A DNA stretch of 64,000 nucleotides from Luteimonas chenhongjianii (lineage in GTDB: Bacteria; Pseudomonadota; Gammaproteobacteria; Xanthomonadales; Xanthomonadaceae). The translations under genes were made by a program, and so were the position numbers. Location: the NCBI RefSeq assembly GCF_002327105.1, contig NZ_CP023406.1, forward strand, positions 1,922,001 through 1,986,000. Direction: 5' to 3'. Positions 44,220-53,553 of this stretch are shown one piece after another (positions within the stretch are counted from its first letter, which is position 1; every line of letters starts with the position of its first letter). Below the pieces are notes generated by a model. It did not search any database, had not been told where the DNA came from, and was given only the letters and a program-made list of their open reading frames with translations.

Positions 44220-45755
44220 ATGGATACAGCACACGCGGCACCCGGACGGATCCGCAAGGTGGTGATCGCCGGTGGAGGCACGGCCGGCTGGCTGGCCGGC
44301 TGCGCACTGGCCCACCAGTTCCGCGACCTGCTCGACATCACCCTGGTGGAATCCGACCAGATCGGCACCATCGGCGTCGGCGAGTCGACGGTGCCGCCGA
44401 TCCGCAACTTCCACCGCTTCCTGCAGATCGACGAGCAGGAATTCCTGCGCGCGGTCGCAGGCACGTTCAAGCTGTCGATCTCGTTCGAAGGTTGGGGTCA
44501 GCCGGGCGATCGCTATCTGCATCCCTTCGGGCCGGCCGGGCAGGGCACCTGGGCCACGCCGTTCCACCATTTCTGGCTCGACAGCCGGCGCCGCGGAATG
44601 CCGCCATCGACGTTGGCGGACTTCTGCCTCGAGGGTGTCGCCGCGCTGGCGGACCGGTTCTCGCTGGACACCCGGCCCCAGGTCAACTACGCCTACCATC
44701 TGGACGCCGGCTTGTACGCGCGGTTCCTGCGCGGGATTGCCGAGCGCCACGGGCTGGTGCGGGTCGAGGGCAAGATCGGCGAGGTCGAGCGGCATGCGCA
44801 CAGCGGCGACGTCGCGGCAGTGGTCCTGGATGACGGCCGGCGGCTCGAGGGTGATCTGTTCATCGACTGCACCGGCTTTCGCGGGCTGCTGATCGAGCAG
44901 GCCCTGGAGACCGGCTACGAGGACTGGAGCCACTGGCTGCCCTGCGACCGTGCGATCGCCGTGCAGACGGAGTCAGCGCGCGGGCCGGTGCCGTACACGC
45001 GTGCGATCGCGCACGAGGCCGGCTGGCGCTGGCAGATTCCGCTGCAGCATCGGGTCGGCAACGGCCTTGTGTACTGCAGCCGCTACCTGTCCGACGACGA
45101 GGCCCAGGCGCGCCTGATGCACGACATGGAGTCGCGGCCGCTCAGGGAGCCGAGGCTGGTGCCGTTCCGCACGGGGCGTCGGCTCCGGACCTGGAACCGC
45201 AACGTGGTGGCGCTTGGCCTGACGAGCGGCTTCGTCGAGCCCCTGGAGTCCACCAGCCTGCACCTGACCATGAGCGCGATCGTGCGCCTGATCCAGCTGT
45301 TTCCGTTCGAGGGCATCTCGCCCGCGCTGGTCGATCGGTTCAACGACCTCGGCCGCGCGGAGGCAGAGCACGTGCGGGACTTCGTGATCCTGCACTACCA
45401 CGCCACCCGACGCGACGGGCCGATGTGGGCGGAGTGCCGGGAAATGGAACTCCCGGCCTCGCTGGAGCAGCGCCTGCGCGCATGGCGCGATCGCGCGCAT
45501 GCCTGGCAGCTCGGCGACGAACTGTTCCGGGTCGATTCCTGGGCGCATGTGCTGATGGGGCAGGGCGTGCAGCCGGGTCCCCCGCATCCGCTGGTGCGGG
45601 GGCTGGGCGACGATGCCCTGCGACAACTGCTCGCTGGCATCCGCGCGCAGATCGCACACGCGGCCGCGGGGATGCCTTCGCAGCAGACGTTCATCGCGTC
45701 CTATTGCAAGGCCGGTCCCGGGGTATGGAGTGCAGGGATGCCGGCGCCGGCCTAG
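44220..45755 (+). CDS. Tryptophan halogenase family flavin-dependent halogenase
   Basis: This 511-residue FAD-dependent enzyme has the dinucleotide motif VVIAGGGTAGWLAG at 14-27 and the GVGESTVPPI loop. The catalytic lysine lies in AGTFKLSISFEGWG (Lys84, equivalent to Lys79 of PrnA/RebH). The halogenase fingerprint WRWQIPLQ (W-x-W-x-I-P) is present, as is the partner Glu in GFVEPLESTSLHL. All features needed for halogenation are intact. Relatives from Xanthomonas and Brevundimonas act on free indole and prefer bromide; whether this one halogenates at all in vivo is unknown. GAGGGG precedes the ATG at 44220. No flavin reductase gene is adjacent. Confidence 0.92.
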   Translation: MDTAHAAPGRIRKVVIAGGGTAGWLAGCALAHQFRDLLDITLVESDQIGTIGVGESTVPPIRNFHRFLQIDEQEFLRAVAGTFKLSISFEGWGQPGDRYLHPFGPAGQGTWATPFHHFWLDSRRRGMPPSTLADFCLEGVAALADRFSLDTRPQVNYAYHLDAGLYARFLRGIAERHGLVRVEGKIGEVERHAHSGDVAAVVLDDGRRLEGDLFIDCTGFRGLLIEQALETGYEDWSHWLPCDRAIAVQTESARGPVPYTRAIAHEAGWRWQIPLQHRVGNGLVYCSRYLSDDEAQARLMHDMESRPLREPRLVPFRTGRRLRTWNRNVVALGLTSGFVEPLESTSLHLTMSAIVRLIQLFPFEGISPALVDRFNDLGRAEAEHVRDFVILHYHATRRDGPMWAECREMELPASLEQRLRAWRDRAHAWQLGDELFRVDSWAHVLMGQGVQPGPPHPLVRGLGDDALRQLLAGIRAQIAHAAAGMPSQQTFIASYCKAGPGVWSAGMPAPA

Positions 45756-45869
45756 TGCTGGCTTGGGCCCTTCCGGAGAGGCCTCGGGCGCGATGTTTCA
45801 TGCGCCCGGTCAGGGACTGGGCACTGTGTGCGGGGATATGGAGCGACGCCCGTGGTCGCCGCCGATGGC

Positions 45870-46886
45870 TCACGGGATCTTTGGCGTCGGTAGCGGGCCA
45901 GGCGCTGGCCTGGTATTGCGCTGTCGCAGGTAGTGGAGCGCCTCCGCTTCGGACATCGCGTGTTCCGATGCGACATGTGGCAGCAGCAGATGCAGCCAGG
46001 CCCGCTCCAGGCGCTGCGTCTCGCGTACGCAGCCACGGGCGCGGGCGGCGGTGAGATCGCCGGCGTCGATGATGCTGGCGAAGCGCGCGGGATCGGTGCC
46101 GTAGATCAGGCATTGCAGGTTGAAGAAGCGTTGTTCGGCGAGCGCGTGCTCGTCCGCATAGGCATGCAAATCGTAGGCACCGGTGCTGTCGGAGAGCATC
46201 CAGTTCGCGGCCAGACGCAGATTGCCGGTTACCTGCTCGGTGGTTTCGTCGTGGTCGGCGAAATGCAGCATCAGGATGGCCGCGAGCTGGTCCACCGCAT
46301 CCTCCTGGCGGCCGGTGACCGGAAGATCGAGCAGATCCACGAGCGCATGCCCGGTTTCGTGCAGGACGATGAAGCGCACATTGGCGCGGACATAGCGCAG
46401 TGGATGATCGTCGTCGCTTCCGAGGAAGCGCTGGTGGTGCTGCCCGCGCTCGTACAGCGTGCGCAGGGTCTCGTAGCACAGCACCACGTCCGCGTCGGCC
46501 GGACGGTAGAAGGCGCCGGACTCGCCGCATTCGGCGGTGACGTAACGCAGCCGGCGCGGCAGGGCGAACACGCCGTCGATCGCCTGGAGTTCGGGCAGAT
46601 ACCGCAACAGGTCGGCCTCGCGCACGCGCAGGTAGATCTCCCGAAGTTCCGGGGACTGCGGGACTGCGTAGTGGTACTCGAACGGCGGGCCGACGAACCG
46701 GATCGCGCCCACGGCGTTTGTCGGGCTGCCGGGCATCAGGCGCGACAAGCCACCGGAACGCCCGGGTGTATCCACGGGCGCAGTTGCCGAAGCCGCGCGT
46801 TGTGCTGGGAGCTGCGTACTCGCGCAGCCCGCACCGAGCAGCGCGCCCGCGAGCGCAAGCACGGCAACGCAGGCCCGCGCCTGCAT
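45870..46886 (-). CDS. DUF4344 zinc metallopeptidase lipoprotein
   Basis: This 338-residue protein has a lipoprotein leader MQARACVAVLALAGALLGAGC. The mature domain contains FIVLHETGHALVDLLDLPVT, an HExxH zinc motif with the following Gly, and GRQEDAVDQLAAILM, where Glu/Asp residues may complete the zinc site. An Asn-Tyr-rich C-terminal region follows. This matches the DUF4344 family of putative envelope metallopeptidases. The start at 46884-46886 is chosen so that the leader is short; an ATG at 46937 would extend it by 17 residues. It is convergent with the halogenase gene. Confidence 0.83.
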   Translation of the reverse strand: MQARACVAVLALAGALLGAGCASTQLPAQRAASATAPVDTPGRSGGLSRLMPGSPTNAVGAIRFVGPPFEYHYAVPQSPELREIYLRVREADLLRYLPELQAIDGVFALPRRLRYVTAECGESGAFYRPADADVVLCYETLRTLYERGQHHQRFLGSDDDHPLRYVRANVRFIVLHETGHALVDLLDLPVTGRQEDAVDQLAAILMLHFADHDETTEQVTGNLRLAANWMLSDSTGAYDLHAYADEHALAEQRFFNLQCLIYGTDPARFASIIDAGDLTAARARGCVRETQRLERAWLHLLLPHVASEHAMSEAEALHYLRQRNTRPAPGPLPTPKIP

Positions 46887-47218
46887 TGCGCGGACGCGGA
46901 GCGCGGGTGCGCAGCGGATGCGGTGGGTCGGATGCATGACGGGCAGGGACGCGACTGACGACGGGCGGCAGGGGCTGCAAGTGTGCGCGACGCGCAGGCA
47001 TCGCGGCCAGCGCTGCCGTTCGCGGTACGCACCGCGTCGAAGTGCGCGGACTACGCGCCCCTCGACCACATTGCGGTCAGGGTGCCGTGGTCGCTCCGGC
47101 CTTGCCGAAGCCACGCGTCGTTGCGCGCAAGGACGGGGCAGCGGCACCGATGCGTCGGGCACAGCCTTTCGCGTTCGCGCGCAGAATGCGGGCGAACGCG
47201 CAGCGGCGGAGCCATCCG
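46887..47218. other. Intergenic interval upstream of the peptidase gene
   Basis: The 332 bp hold the promoter of the leftward peptidase gene and the end of the GDPD gene. No further gene or clear terminator is recognised. Confidence 0.35.
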
Positions 47219-49090
47219 TCAGCGGCGGAACCAGCTGCGCAATCGGGCGAGCAGACGCTCGGCGTCGTTCAACGCGGCGCGGTCATCGCGGACCCTCACC
47301 GCCTCGGCCGGAAGGTTGGTGCTGATGTCGTCGACGCCCAGATCCAGGTAACGGGCCATGCGGACCGGATCGTCGACGGTCCAGGCCTGCAGCCGGTATC
47401 CGCGGCGGCGTGCATCGGCGACCGCGCCGGAGTCGAGTTGCAGGTGGTTGAGGCCGAGCATGTCGAAATCGGTTCGCCGGGCCGTGCCCGGTAGCGCGGC
47501 ATTGGCGAACAGCGCGACCTGCACCTGTGGTGCTGCGGCGCGTGCCGCGCGTACCAGGTCGGGTGAGAGCGAGGCGAGCATCACGCGGTCCGGCTCATCG
47601 CTGCGCGCGACTTCCGCCAGCGTCGCGTCGAGCAGCGCCTGGGCATTGCCGGCGTCCGGCTTGAGCTCGACCAGTGCCATCGCGCGCCCGTCGATGAAGG
47701 CAAGCGCTTCCCCCAGGGTGGCGATGCGTTCGCCGGCAAACGCCGGGTCGAACCAGCTGCCGATGTCGACGTCGCGCATGTCGGCCAGGCGCATCTGCTC
47801 CACTGCACGCGGGTCGCCGGCCACGCGGCGGAAGTCGCGGTCGTGGAAAACGACCACCTGTCCGTCGGCGCTCAGCCGCACGTCGAACTCGATCGCATCC
47901 GCGCCGGCATCGATGGCGGCCTGGAACGCGGCGAGGGTGTTCTCCGGTGCCACCGTGGAGGCACCGCGGTGCGCGGTGATGGTGGGCTCGCTACGCAGGT
48001 TCATGGTTGCCACCGCGAGCGCCGCCTGTACCACCGCGACAACCAGGAAGGCTGCTTCGGCGGCCCACACGAAGCGCGCCGGCCGGGCCGGCGCCGCATC
48101 GACGCTGCGCGTCCCGCGCTGACCGCCCAGACGCAGGAAGAGCGCGCGCACCAGCAGCGCATTGGCGGTGGTGCCCAGAAAGAGCGCGCCGAGTACCGTG
48201 GCGGCATGGACCGTGAGGTAGACGACCATGCCGGCATTCACCAGCAGCCGGGAGTCCGGCAGCCAGTCGAGCAGCGGTGTGGCCGCGCGGGCGTAGAGTT
48301 CGTTGACGAGCAGGGGCATCGCCGCGACGCCCAGTGCGACGCCGACCACCAGCATCGCGATCCGCAGGTGGCGACCACGGGTGAGGTCGCGGCTGCGCGC
48401 CAGTGCAGCCAGTGGCGATCGTCCCTCGAGCACGAGCGCGGGCGTCGCGAGCAACCAGCGGAAGTAGAGCGTCGCATGCAGCGCCAGGCCCATTGCGAGC
48501 ACGGGACCGAAGGCCAGGAGGAACCACCAGAGGGCAGGCGGACGCGCGCTGATCACGTAATAGGGGTCCAGTCCGCCCAGCAGCCGGATGTAGAGCGCGC
48601 CACCGATGCACAGCCATGGCAGCGCCAGCAGCGCATGCGCGATGACCTGGCAGGCCGCAAGCGCTGCCAGTGGTCCGGCGCGTCGCAACATGCCGCGCAG
48701 CGCAGCCGCCGCGATGCGATAGCGGCATCCGTGGCTCGCCGAGACCAGCAGCATTCCGGCCTGCTGCAGCGAGACTACGAACCATGAAAACGCACCTGCG
48801 AGCATCAGCCAGACGAGTGCCAGCACAAGGCCGGCGAGGCCGTCGAATTCACCCGCCAGCGGTTGTTCGATCCAATGCAGCAGTGCGGCGAGCGACCAGG
48901 TCGTGAGCGGCGCCGCGGCCACCGTGGCGAAGCCTGTGAACAGCAGATACCAGGCGAGCATCGGGCGCAGGTGGCGGCGCACGTCGCGGCGCATGTCGTG
49001 GGCCAGGACGCCTCGCAACAGCTGACGGTCGTCGCTGAGTGCCCGGTGTCCGGGATCGGGGCTGCCTTCGTGTTCGATGCCGTTCCGCAT
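47219..49090 (-). CDS. Glycerophosphodiester phosphodiesterase with N-terminal membrane domain
   Basis: This 623-residue protein is in two parts. Residues 40-365 hold about seven hydrophobic helices. Residues 375-620 form a TIM-barrel GDPD with TAHRGASTVAPENTLAAF (catalytic His-Arg), AIEFDVRLSADGQVVVFHD (metal-binding Glu and Asp, second catalytic His), VELKPD and a late LQAWTVDD. It should hydrolyse glycerophosphodiesters to glycerol-3-phosphate. The membrane part is the GDPD membrane-domain family known from many bacteria. The start at 49088-49090 was chosen because the upstream open frame has no protein character. It is divergent from the dehydrogenase-PEBP fusion. Confidence 0.9.
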   Translation of the reverse strand: MRNGIEHEGSPDPGHRALSDDRQLLRGVLAHDMRRDVRRHLRPMLAWYLLFTGFATVAAAPLTTWSLAALLHWIEQPLAGEFDGLAGLVLALVWLMLAGAFSWFVVSLQQAGMLLVSASHGCRYRIAAAALRGMLRRAGPLAALAACQVIAHALLALPWLCIGGALYIRLLGGLDPYYVISARPPALWWFLLAFGPVLAMGLALHATLYFRWLLATPALVLEGRSPLAALARSRDLTRGRHLRIAMLVVGVALGVAAMPLLVNELYARAATPLLDWLPDSRLLVNAGMVVYLTVHAATVLGALFLGTTANALLVRALFLRLGGQRGTRSVDAAPARPARFVWAAEAAFLVVAVVQAALAVATMNLRSEPTITAHRGASTVAPENTLAAFQAAIDAGADAIEFDVRLSADGQVVVFHDRDFRRVAGDPRAVEQMRLADMRDVDIGSWFDPAFAGERIATLGEALAFIDGRAMALVELKPDAGNAQALLDATLAEVARSDEPDRVMLASLSPDLVRAARAAAPQVQVALFANAALPGTARRTDFDMLGLNHLQLDSGAVADARRRGYRLQAWTVDDPVRMARYLDLGVDDISTNLPAEAVRVRDDRAALNDAERLLARLRSWFRR

Positions 49091-49382
49091 TGCGGCAGTG
49101 TAGACAGCGGCCGGGCGACGTCGCGAAAAAGGGCGGCAGCTCACCGCGGCCGCAGCGGGCCAGCGGCGCCCACTCCAGCGGGTCGGGCGTGCATACCCCG
49201 ATCCGCCATCCGCCGCGTGCGGCGGATCGACGTGCTTGCGTGTTGCGCGGAAGCAGGCTGAAAGCGCTGCCGGCGCCCCGTGCAGCGCGCCAGGGAAACA
49301 CCGGGCCGGTCGACGACTTCGCGCTGGCACCACGTTTGCGCCCCTAGCGTGCCGGTTCCTCCAGGCGTTCCGAGGCAACGAC

Positions 49383-51197
49383 ATGATGTCAGCGCGCAGA
49401 TTCCGCCCGTGTTTTCTCTCCATCGCGATCGTCGGCCTGCTGGCCGGCGCCACGCCCGCGTTTGCCCAGCAGGCCGACGGAACCGATACCGCGGCACGCA
49501 ACACGGTGTTCAAGCCCGGTCCGGTCGAGCCCACGCCCGCGCATCTGCAGCAGATCAAGCTGCCGGAAGGCTTCGAGATCGGCGTATTCGCCTCCAGACT
49601 GCTTAATCCGCGGATCCTGGCCGTGCACCCGGCGGGCCACATCTACGTGTCGCGACGCGAGCAGGGCGATGTGCTGTTGCTGCACGATGCCGACGGCGAC
49701 GGCCGCGCAGACGGCGCGCCGACGCAGGTGCTGCACCGTCCGCAGGCGCATGGCCTCGCCGTGCACGGCGACCATCTGTATGTGGTGACGGTCAAGGAAC
49801 TGCTGCGGGCGCCCATCCAGCCCGACGGCACGCTGGGCGAGCTGGAACTGCTGGTGGACGATCTGCCCGATGGTGGCCAGCATCCCAACCGCACGCTCGC
49901 GTTCGGCCCCGACGGCATGCTCTACCTCAGCGTCGGTTCCACCTGCAACGCCTGCAACGAAACCAATCCCGAGCACGCGACGATTCTCCGCATGAAGCCC
50001 GATGGCAGCTCGCGCAGCATTTTCGCCAGCGGTCTGCGCAACACGATCGGATTCGGTTGGCAGCCCGTCACCGGCGAGTTGTGGGGCATGGACCACAACA
50101 TCGACAGCCTCGGCGACGAGCAGCATCCCGAAGAGCTCAATCGCATCGAAATGGGCAAGCAGTATGGCTGGCCGCACGTGTTCGCCGACGGCGGCCTGCA
50201 TCCGCAGACCACGCCGCCGGGGGGCATCACCAAGGCGCAGTGGCGCGACCTGAGCGTGCCGATGGTCATGGGCTACACCGCGCATGCCGCGCCGATGCAG
50301 ATGGCCTTCTATCAGGGCGCATCGTTCCCGTCCGAATACCAGGGCGACGCCTTTGTCGCGATGCGCGGCTCGTGGAACCGGAAGCCTGCAGCAGGCTACG
50401 AGGTGGCGAGGGTACGCTTCGAGCGTGGTGAGCCGAAGGCGATCGAATCCTTCGCCAGCGGATTTCTCGTCGATGGCGGCAATGCGCAGATCGCGCGGCC
50501 GGTTGGACTGGCGGTGATGCCGGACGGCGCCCTGCTGATGAGCGACGACGGCAACGGCATGATCTATCGCATCGCCTACAACGGCGGTACCCAGCGCGCC
50601 GGGCGCCAGAATCAACCGCCTGCGCCGGTCCCCGCTGGTCCGATGGAGCGGCAGGCCAGGCAGGGGCATGGCGTGCCGCTGGCGTTCGATCGGCGCGAGA
50701 CCGGGCAGCGGGGTGGGGCGTCGTCGTCGTTGCAAACGGAGGCGTTCGCCGATGGCCAGGCCATTCCGCTGCGTTACAGCGAATACGGCGAAGGTGTCTC
50801 GCCGCCGCTGCGCTGGTCGGCCGTCGAGGGCGCGCAGTCGTATGCGCTGGTAATGGAGGATCCCGATGCGGAGATGCCCAAGCCGTTCGTGCATTGGGTG
50901 GCCTGGAACATCCCGGGCCAGAGCACGTCGCTGCCGGAAGGCCTGATCACCCATCCGCGGCTGACCGAGCCCGAGGACCTGCGCCAGGGCCGCAACAGCT
51001 ATGGCTCGACTGGATATTTCGGACCCAAGCCGCCGCCGGGCACCGGCGTGCATCACTATCACTTCCAGGTGTTCGCGCTGGATGCGCCGCTCGACGTGGC
51101 CCCCGGCGCGGACCGCGACACCGTGCTCGAGGCCATGCGCGGACACGTGATCGGCAAGGCGCGCGTGATCGGGACGTTCGCCGCGCCGGAAGAGTGA
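49383..51197 (+). CDS. Periplasmic PQQ-type sugar/sorbosone dehydrogenase fused to a PEBP (YbhB) domain
   Basis: The protein has 604 residues. A signal peptide is cleaved near PAFAQ (residue 29). Residues about 50-430 form a soluble glucose/sorbosone dehydrogenase beta-propeller, with LPEGFEIGVFAS, HPNRTLAFGPDGMLYLSVGS, SGLRNTIGFGWQPVTGELWG, the EELNRIEMGKQYGWP strip and RPVGLAVMPDGALLMSDDG. A linker leads to residues about 495-600, a YbhB/Raf-kinase-inhibitor-like domain: YGEGVSPPLRWS, YALVMEDPDAEMPKPFVHW and GTGVHHYHFQVFALD. Both halves are complete. The fusion suggests a membrane-side oxidase with an added ligand-binding or structural module; substrate unknown. GAGGCAACGAC precedes the ATG. 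Confidence 0.9.
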   Translation: MMSARRFRPCFLSIAIVGLLAGATPAFAQQADGTDTAARNTVFKPGPVEPTPAHLQQIKLPEGFEIGVFASRLLNPRILAVHPAGHIYVSRREQGDVLLLHDADGDGRADGAPTQVLHRPQAHGLAVHGDHLYVVTVKELLRAPIQPDGTLGELELLVDDLPDGGQHPNRTLAFGPDGMLYLSVGSTCNACNETNPEHATILRMKPDGSSRSIFASGLRNTIGFGWQPVTGELWGMDHNIDSLGDEQHPEELNRIEMGKQYGWPHVFADGGLHPQTTPPGGITKAQWRDLSVPMVMGYTAHAAPMQMAFYQGASFPSEYQGDAFVAMRGSWNRKPAAGYEVARVRFERGEPKAIESFASGFLVDGGNAQIARPVGLAVMPDGALLMSDDGNGMIYRIAYNGGTQRAGRQNQPPAPVPAGPMERQARQGHGVPLAFDRRETGQRGGASSSLQTEAFADGQAIPLRYSEYGEGVSPPLRWSAVEGAQSYALVMEDPDAEMPKPFVHWVAWNIPGQSTSLPEGLITHPRLTEPEDLRQGRNSYGSTGYFGPKPPPGTGVHHYHFQVFALDAPLDVAPGADRDTVLEAMRGHVIGKARVIGTFAAPEE

Positions 51198-51690
51198 GCC
51201 GAACTGGGCGACCGCCGGGCGCGAGTGGCGGTCGCCCGCCCTCCCGCTGCGTTGCGTCCTCTACCTCCGGGGTCGCTCGAAATTCCGACTGCGGCGCGGG
51301 GATCGACCTGCGCGTCGAGTGTGGGGATGTCGGCGTCGGTACGCCGGAGGCGACAGTACTCAGTTCTGGACCGGCAGCGCGGCGGGCCGTCAATCCGATT
51401 GGAAGCGCGGTGGCCGCCAATGCCACGGACCTCGCACTGGTGAATGTCCGGGCGTTCGTCGGATCGATGAGCGCAGGTCCGATCTCCCGGATCCGGCGAT
51501 GCGTCGGGCGTTTTTCATCGCGCAGGAAGCCGCAGAACGCCAAGGTCCTTGAGGGAGCACCGGCAGGTCACGGCACTGGGCGGCGCTGTCTTCAGCGCGT
51601 GACTGACCCCACTGCCGGGGTTCGGGAAGCTTGCTGCGGCGGCAGGTCCAGCGAAAAATCGCTGGTCCACTCCTGACCGCTGCCCACAAG
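51198..51690. other. Intergenic interval, nothing recognised
   Basis: No gene is supported in these 490 bp between the dehydrogenase fusion and the strong hairpin at 51691. Short GC-rich frames on both strands look like noise. Confidence 0.35.
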
Positions 51691-51722
51691 ACCAAAGGCC
51701 CCGCATGTGCGGGGCCTTTGGT
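51691..51722. terminator. Strong intrinsic-terminator hairpin, probably bidirectional
   Basis: ACCAAAGGCCCCGCA pairs perfectly with TGCGGGGCCTTTGGT over 15 bp around TG. The AAAGG/CCTTT arms make it work in either direction. It lies about 90 bp beyond the stop of the leftward HPF-like gene and 490 bp beyond the rightward dehydrogenase gene. Confidence 0.75.
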
Positions 51723-51812
51723 GGGGGCGAGCCGGCATCGCATCGCGTGCTGGCCTCGCTGTCACTTGAATGATGCAGTGGCGCGATCAGGACGCGCTTG
51801 CGCGCGGCGCGC

Positions 51813-52127
51813 TCAGTATCCGCGCTGCTTCTCGATGCGTGACTCGAGTTGTGCCTTGAGCTTGTCGCAGGCGCCGCGGATCGCCTTCTCCGTATTTTCA
51901 TCGTCATGGCTCGCGCCGATCGGATCGTCGTTCTGCATGCGTGCTTCCAGAGCGCAGCGACGATCACTGGGGCCACCTTTGGTGGAATTGTGATCGGACA
52001 GAAACACCTCAAGCCGACTCAGGCGCGGGAAGAAGCGCCCCAGGTGCTGCTCCAGCATCGCGTTGACCCGCGACTCCAGTGCATCGCTGCCATCGATATG
52101 GTTGTCGGTGTTCAACTGGATCTTCAA
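51813..52127 (-). CDS. HPF/RaiA-type ribosome-associated protein
   Basis: This 104-residue protein starts at TTG (52125-52127). AGGAG lies seven bases upstream, which decides this unusual start. KIQLNTDNHIDGSDALESRV, LSRLEVFLSDHNSTKGGPSD and RCALEARMQNDDPIG follow the sigma-54 modulation/HPF fold: a beta-alpha-beta-beta-beta-alpha pattern with a basic helix at the end. Such proteins dimerise or protect resting ribosomes. It is shorter than long HPF and lacks the C-terminal dimer domain. It follows the CHAD gene in the same direction at about 110 bp and is closed by the hairpin at 51691. Confidence 0.8.
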   Translation of the reverse strand: MKIQLNTDNHIDGSDALESRVNAMLEQHLGRFFPRLSRLEVFLSDHNSTKGGPSDRRCALEARMQNDDPIGASHDDENTEKAIRGACDKLKAQLESRIEKQRGY

Positions 52128-52236
52128 AGCGTGACTCCTGCGTTGTGAACGATTGCGTGGAACCAGCCTAACGATCCGTGCTGCACCGTTTGCGTGAAGC
52201 GGGCTCCAGTTCGGCGCACTCGATCGCAACCGGTGT

Positions 52237-53139
52237 TCAGCACGGATCCGGATCGCGCCGCCAGGCAGCATGGCGACGGCGCCAGCTCTTCGCCAATGCA
52301 GCAGGTGGCAGTGCGTACAGGCGCGCGCCGAGCGAACAGGCACGGCTGGCGAGTTCCTCTTGCTGCGTCGCGATGCGATCGGACAACGCTTCGGCCATGG
52401 CCGGGTCGATGCCGGGCATCGCCCGCAGACGCGACGCGAGTACCGCGAAGTCATGGTGCAGGCCGAGCAGCTCGCCGAGCTCGGAGGCGCAGTCGTGCTC
52501 GGCGCGCATGGGGCCGGGCCAGATCGGTCGCAGCAGGCGCAGATGGAATCCGTGCTCCTTGCAGCGCTTGCGCCACGCGTGGAAGGCTGCGTCTTCTCCA
52601 TTCCGGCAGGCCGTGCGCATCGCCTTGCGCCCGCGGCGATATGTCGACTCGAGCCCGGCTTCGAACGCGCCGAATCCCTTGCGTGAGAGCTGCCAGTGTT
52701 CGATGCGTTGCAGCGCCGCGGTCAGTGCTTCGCGAGCGTCCTGCAGCAGCGCCTGGCTGTCTGCCTCGTGTTCGAGTTCCTCGCGGCGCGCGTGGAGCTG
52801 CGCGCGAATCGGGTCCGGCGCGCCGGCTCCCTCCGCGCCGGCAGCGCCGACGACTTGGTCGAAGGCCGCGATCAGGATGTCGGCATCGCGCATCGGTCCG
52901 AGTGTCGCCGCGATGTCGCGGAAGGCCGCATTCTCGTCGCGGTAGCCATCGAACGATGGCCGGACCAGCCGGAGCAGGGCGCGGATCTTCTTGCAGCGCC
53001 TGCGCACCTCATGGATGGCGGACGCGGTGTCGTCATTGGCGTGGTCGATGCTGCGCAGTGCGGCGGTGACCTGGTCGCGGGCGATGCGGCGGAGCGACGC
53101 CGTGGCATCGGAATCCTTGTGTTTGACGCGGTAAGCCAC
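52237..53139 (-). CDS. CHAD domain protein
   Basis: This 300-residue helical protein starts at GTG (53137-53139) after GGAGGTGTGCC. The CHAD signature of conserved histidines and basic residues is present: AIHEVRRRCKKIRALLRLVR near residue 45 and AFHAWRKRCKEHGFHLRLLR near residue 205, plus DFAVLASRLRAM. CHAD domains bind polyphosphate through these positively charged helices. It lacks the CYTH triphosphatase partner domain often fused to CHAD. Its role here may be polyphosphate granule binding. It leads the HPF-like gene. Confidence 0.9.
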   Translation of the reverse strand: MAYRVKHKDSDATASLRRIARDQVTAALRSIDHANDDTASAIHEVRRRCKKIRALLRLVRPSFDGYRDENAAFRDIAATLGPMRDADILIAAFDQVVGAAGAEGAGAPDPIRAQLHARREELEHEADSQALLQDAREALTAALQRIEHWQLSRKGFGAFEAGLESTYRRGRKAMRTACRNGEDAAFHAWRKRCKEHGFHLRLLRPIWPGPMRAEHDCASELGELLGLHHDFAVLASRLRAMPGIDPAMAEALSDRIATQQEELASRACSLGARLYALPPAALAKSWRRRHAAWRRDPDPC

Positions 53140-53262
53140 GGCACACCTCCGGATCGCGGATGCACAGATCTACCACCGGCAGCGTGAGCGCGCGGGGTGC
53201 TCGCGGGCGCCTGGGCGGCCGGCCGCGGCTGCATCGAGCGCAGCCGGTGGCGACGCCGAGGG

Positions 53263-53553
53263 CTAGCGCACGTCCTCGGCGCTCGGCGCCGCCCCGGTCT
53301 GACCCGGATTGCGGATGCGCTGCACCCGCGCCCGGTAGGCGCCTGAGTTGTCGCCGGCAATGCGTCGCGCCCGCGTGCCGGTGACGGTGCCGACCTTGCG
53401 GTCCGAACCGGTCACGGGCTTGGCCTCGACCGTGGTCTCGCGCTCGAACGCATGCGACTTGTCGGTATTGCGGTAGTAGCGGTACAGGGCCCAGTACAGC
53501 GCGGTCGCGCCGATCGGGCCGGCGAGCAGTACCAGTGCACTTTCATCGTTCAT
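53263..53553 (-). CDS. Small membrane protein of the SPFH/zinc-ribbon operon
   Basis: This 96-residue protein has one hydrophobic helix (LVLLAGPIGATALYWALYRY) near the N terminus, followed by a basic polar tail. The ATG overlaps the stop of the zinc-ribbon gene by four bases, so it is translationally coupled and part of that operon. No known domain is seen. It may anchor or assist the other two proteins at the inner membrane. Confidence 0.7.
   Translation of the reverse strand: MNDESALVLLAGPIGATALYWALYRYYRNTDKSHAFERETTVEAKPVTGSDRKVGTVTGTRARRIAGDNSGAYRARVQRIRNPGQTGAAPSAEDVR

Noticed and set aside
51590..51812. Possible tRNA because of the strong hairpin and a CCA before it on the bottom strand
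   Set aside because: No T-arm GGTTCRA motif, anticodon arm or acceptor pairing could be assembled on either strand.
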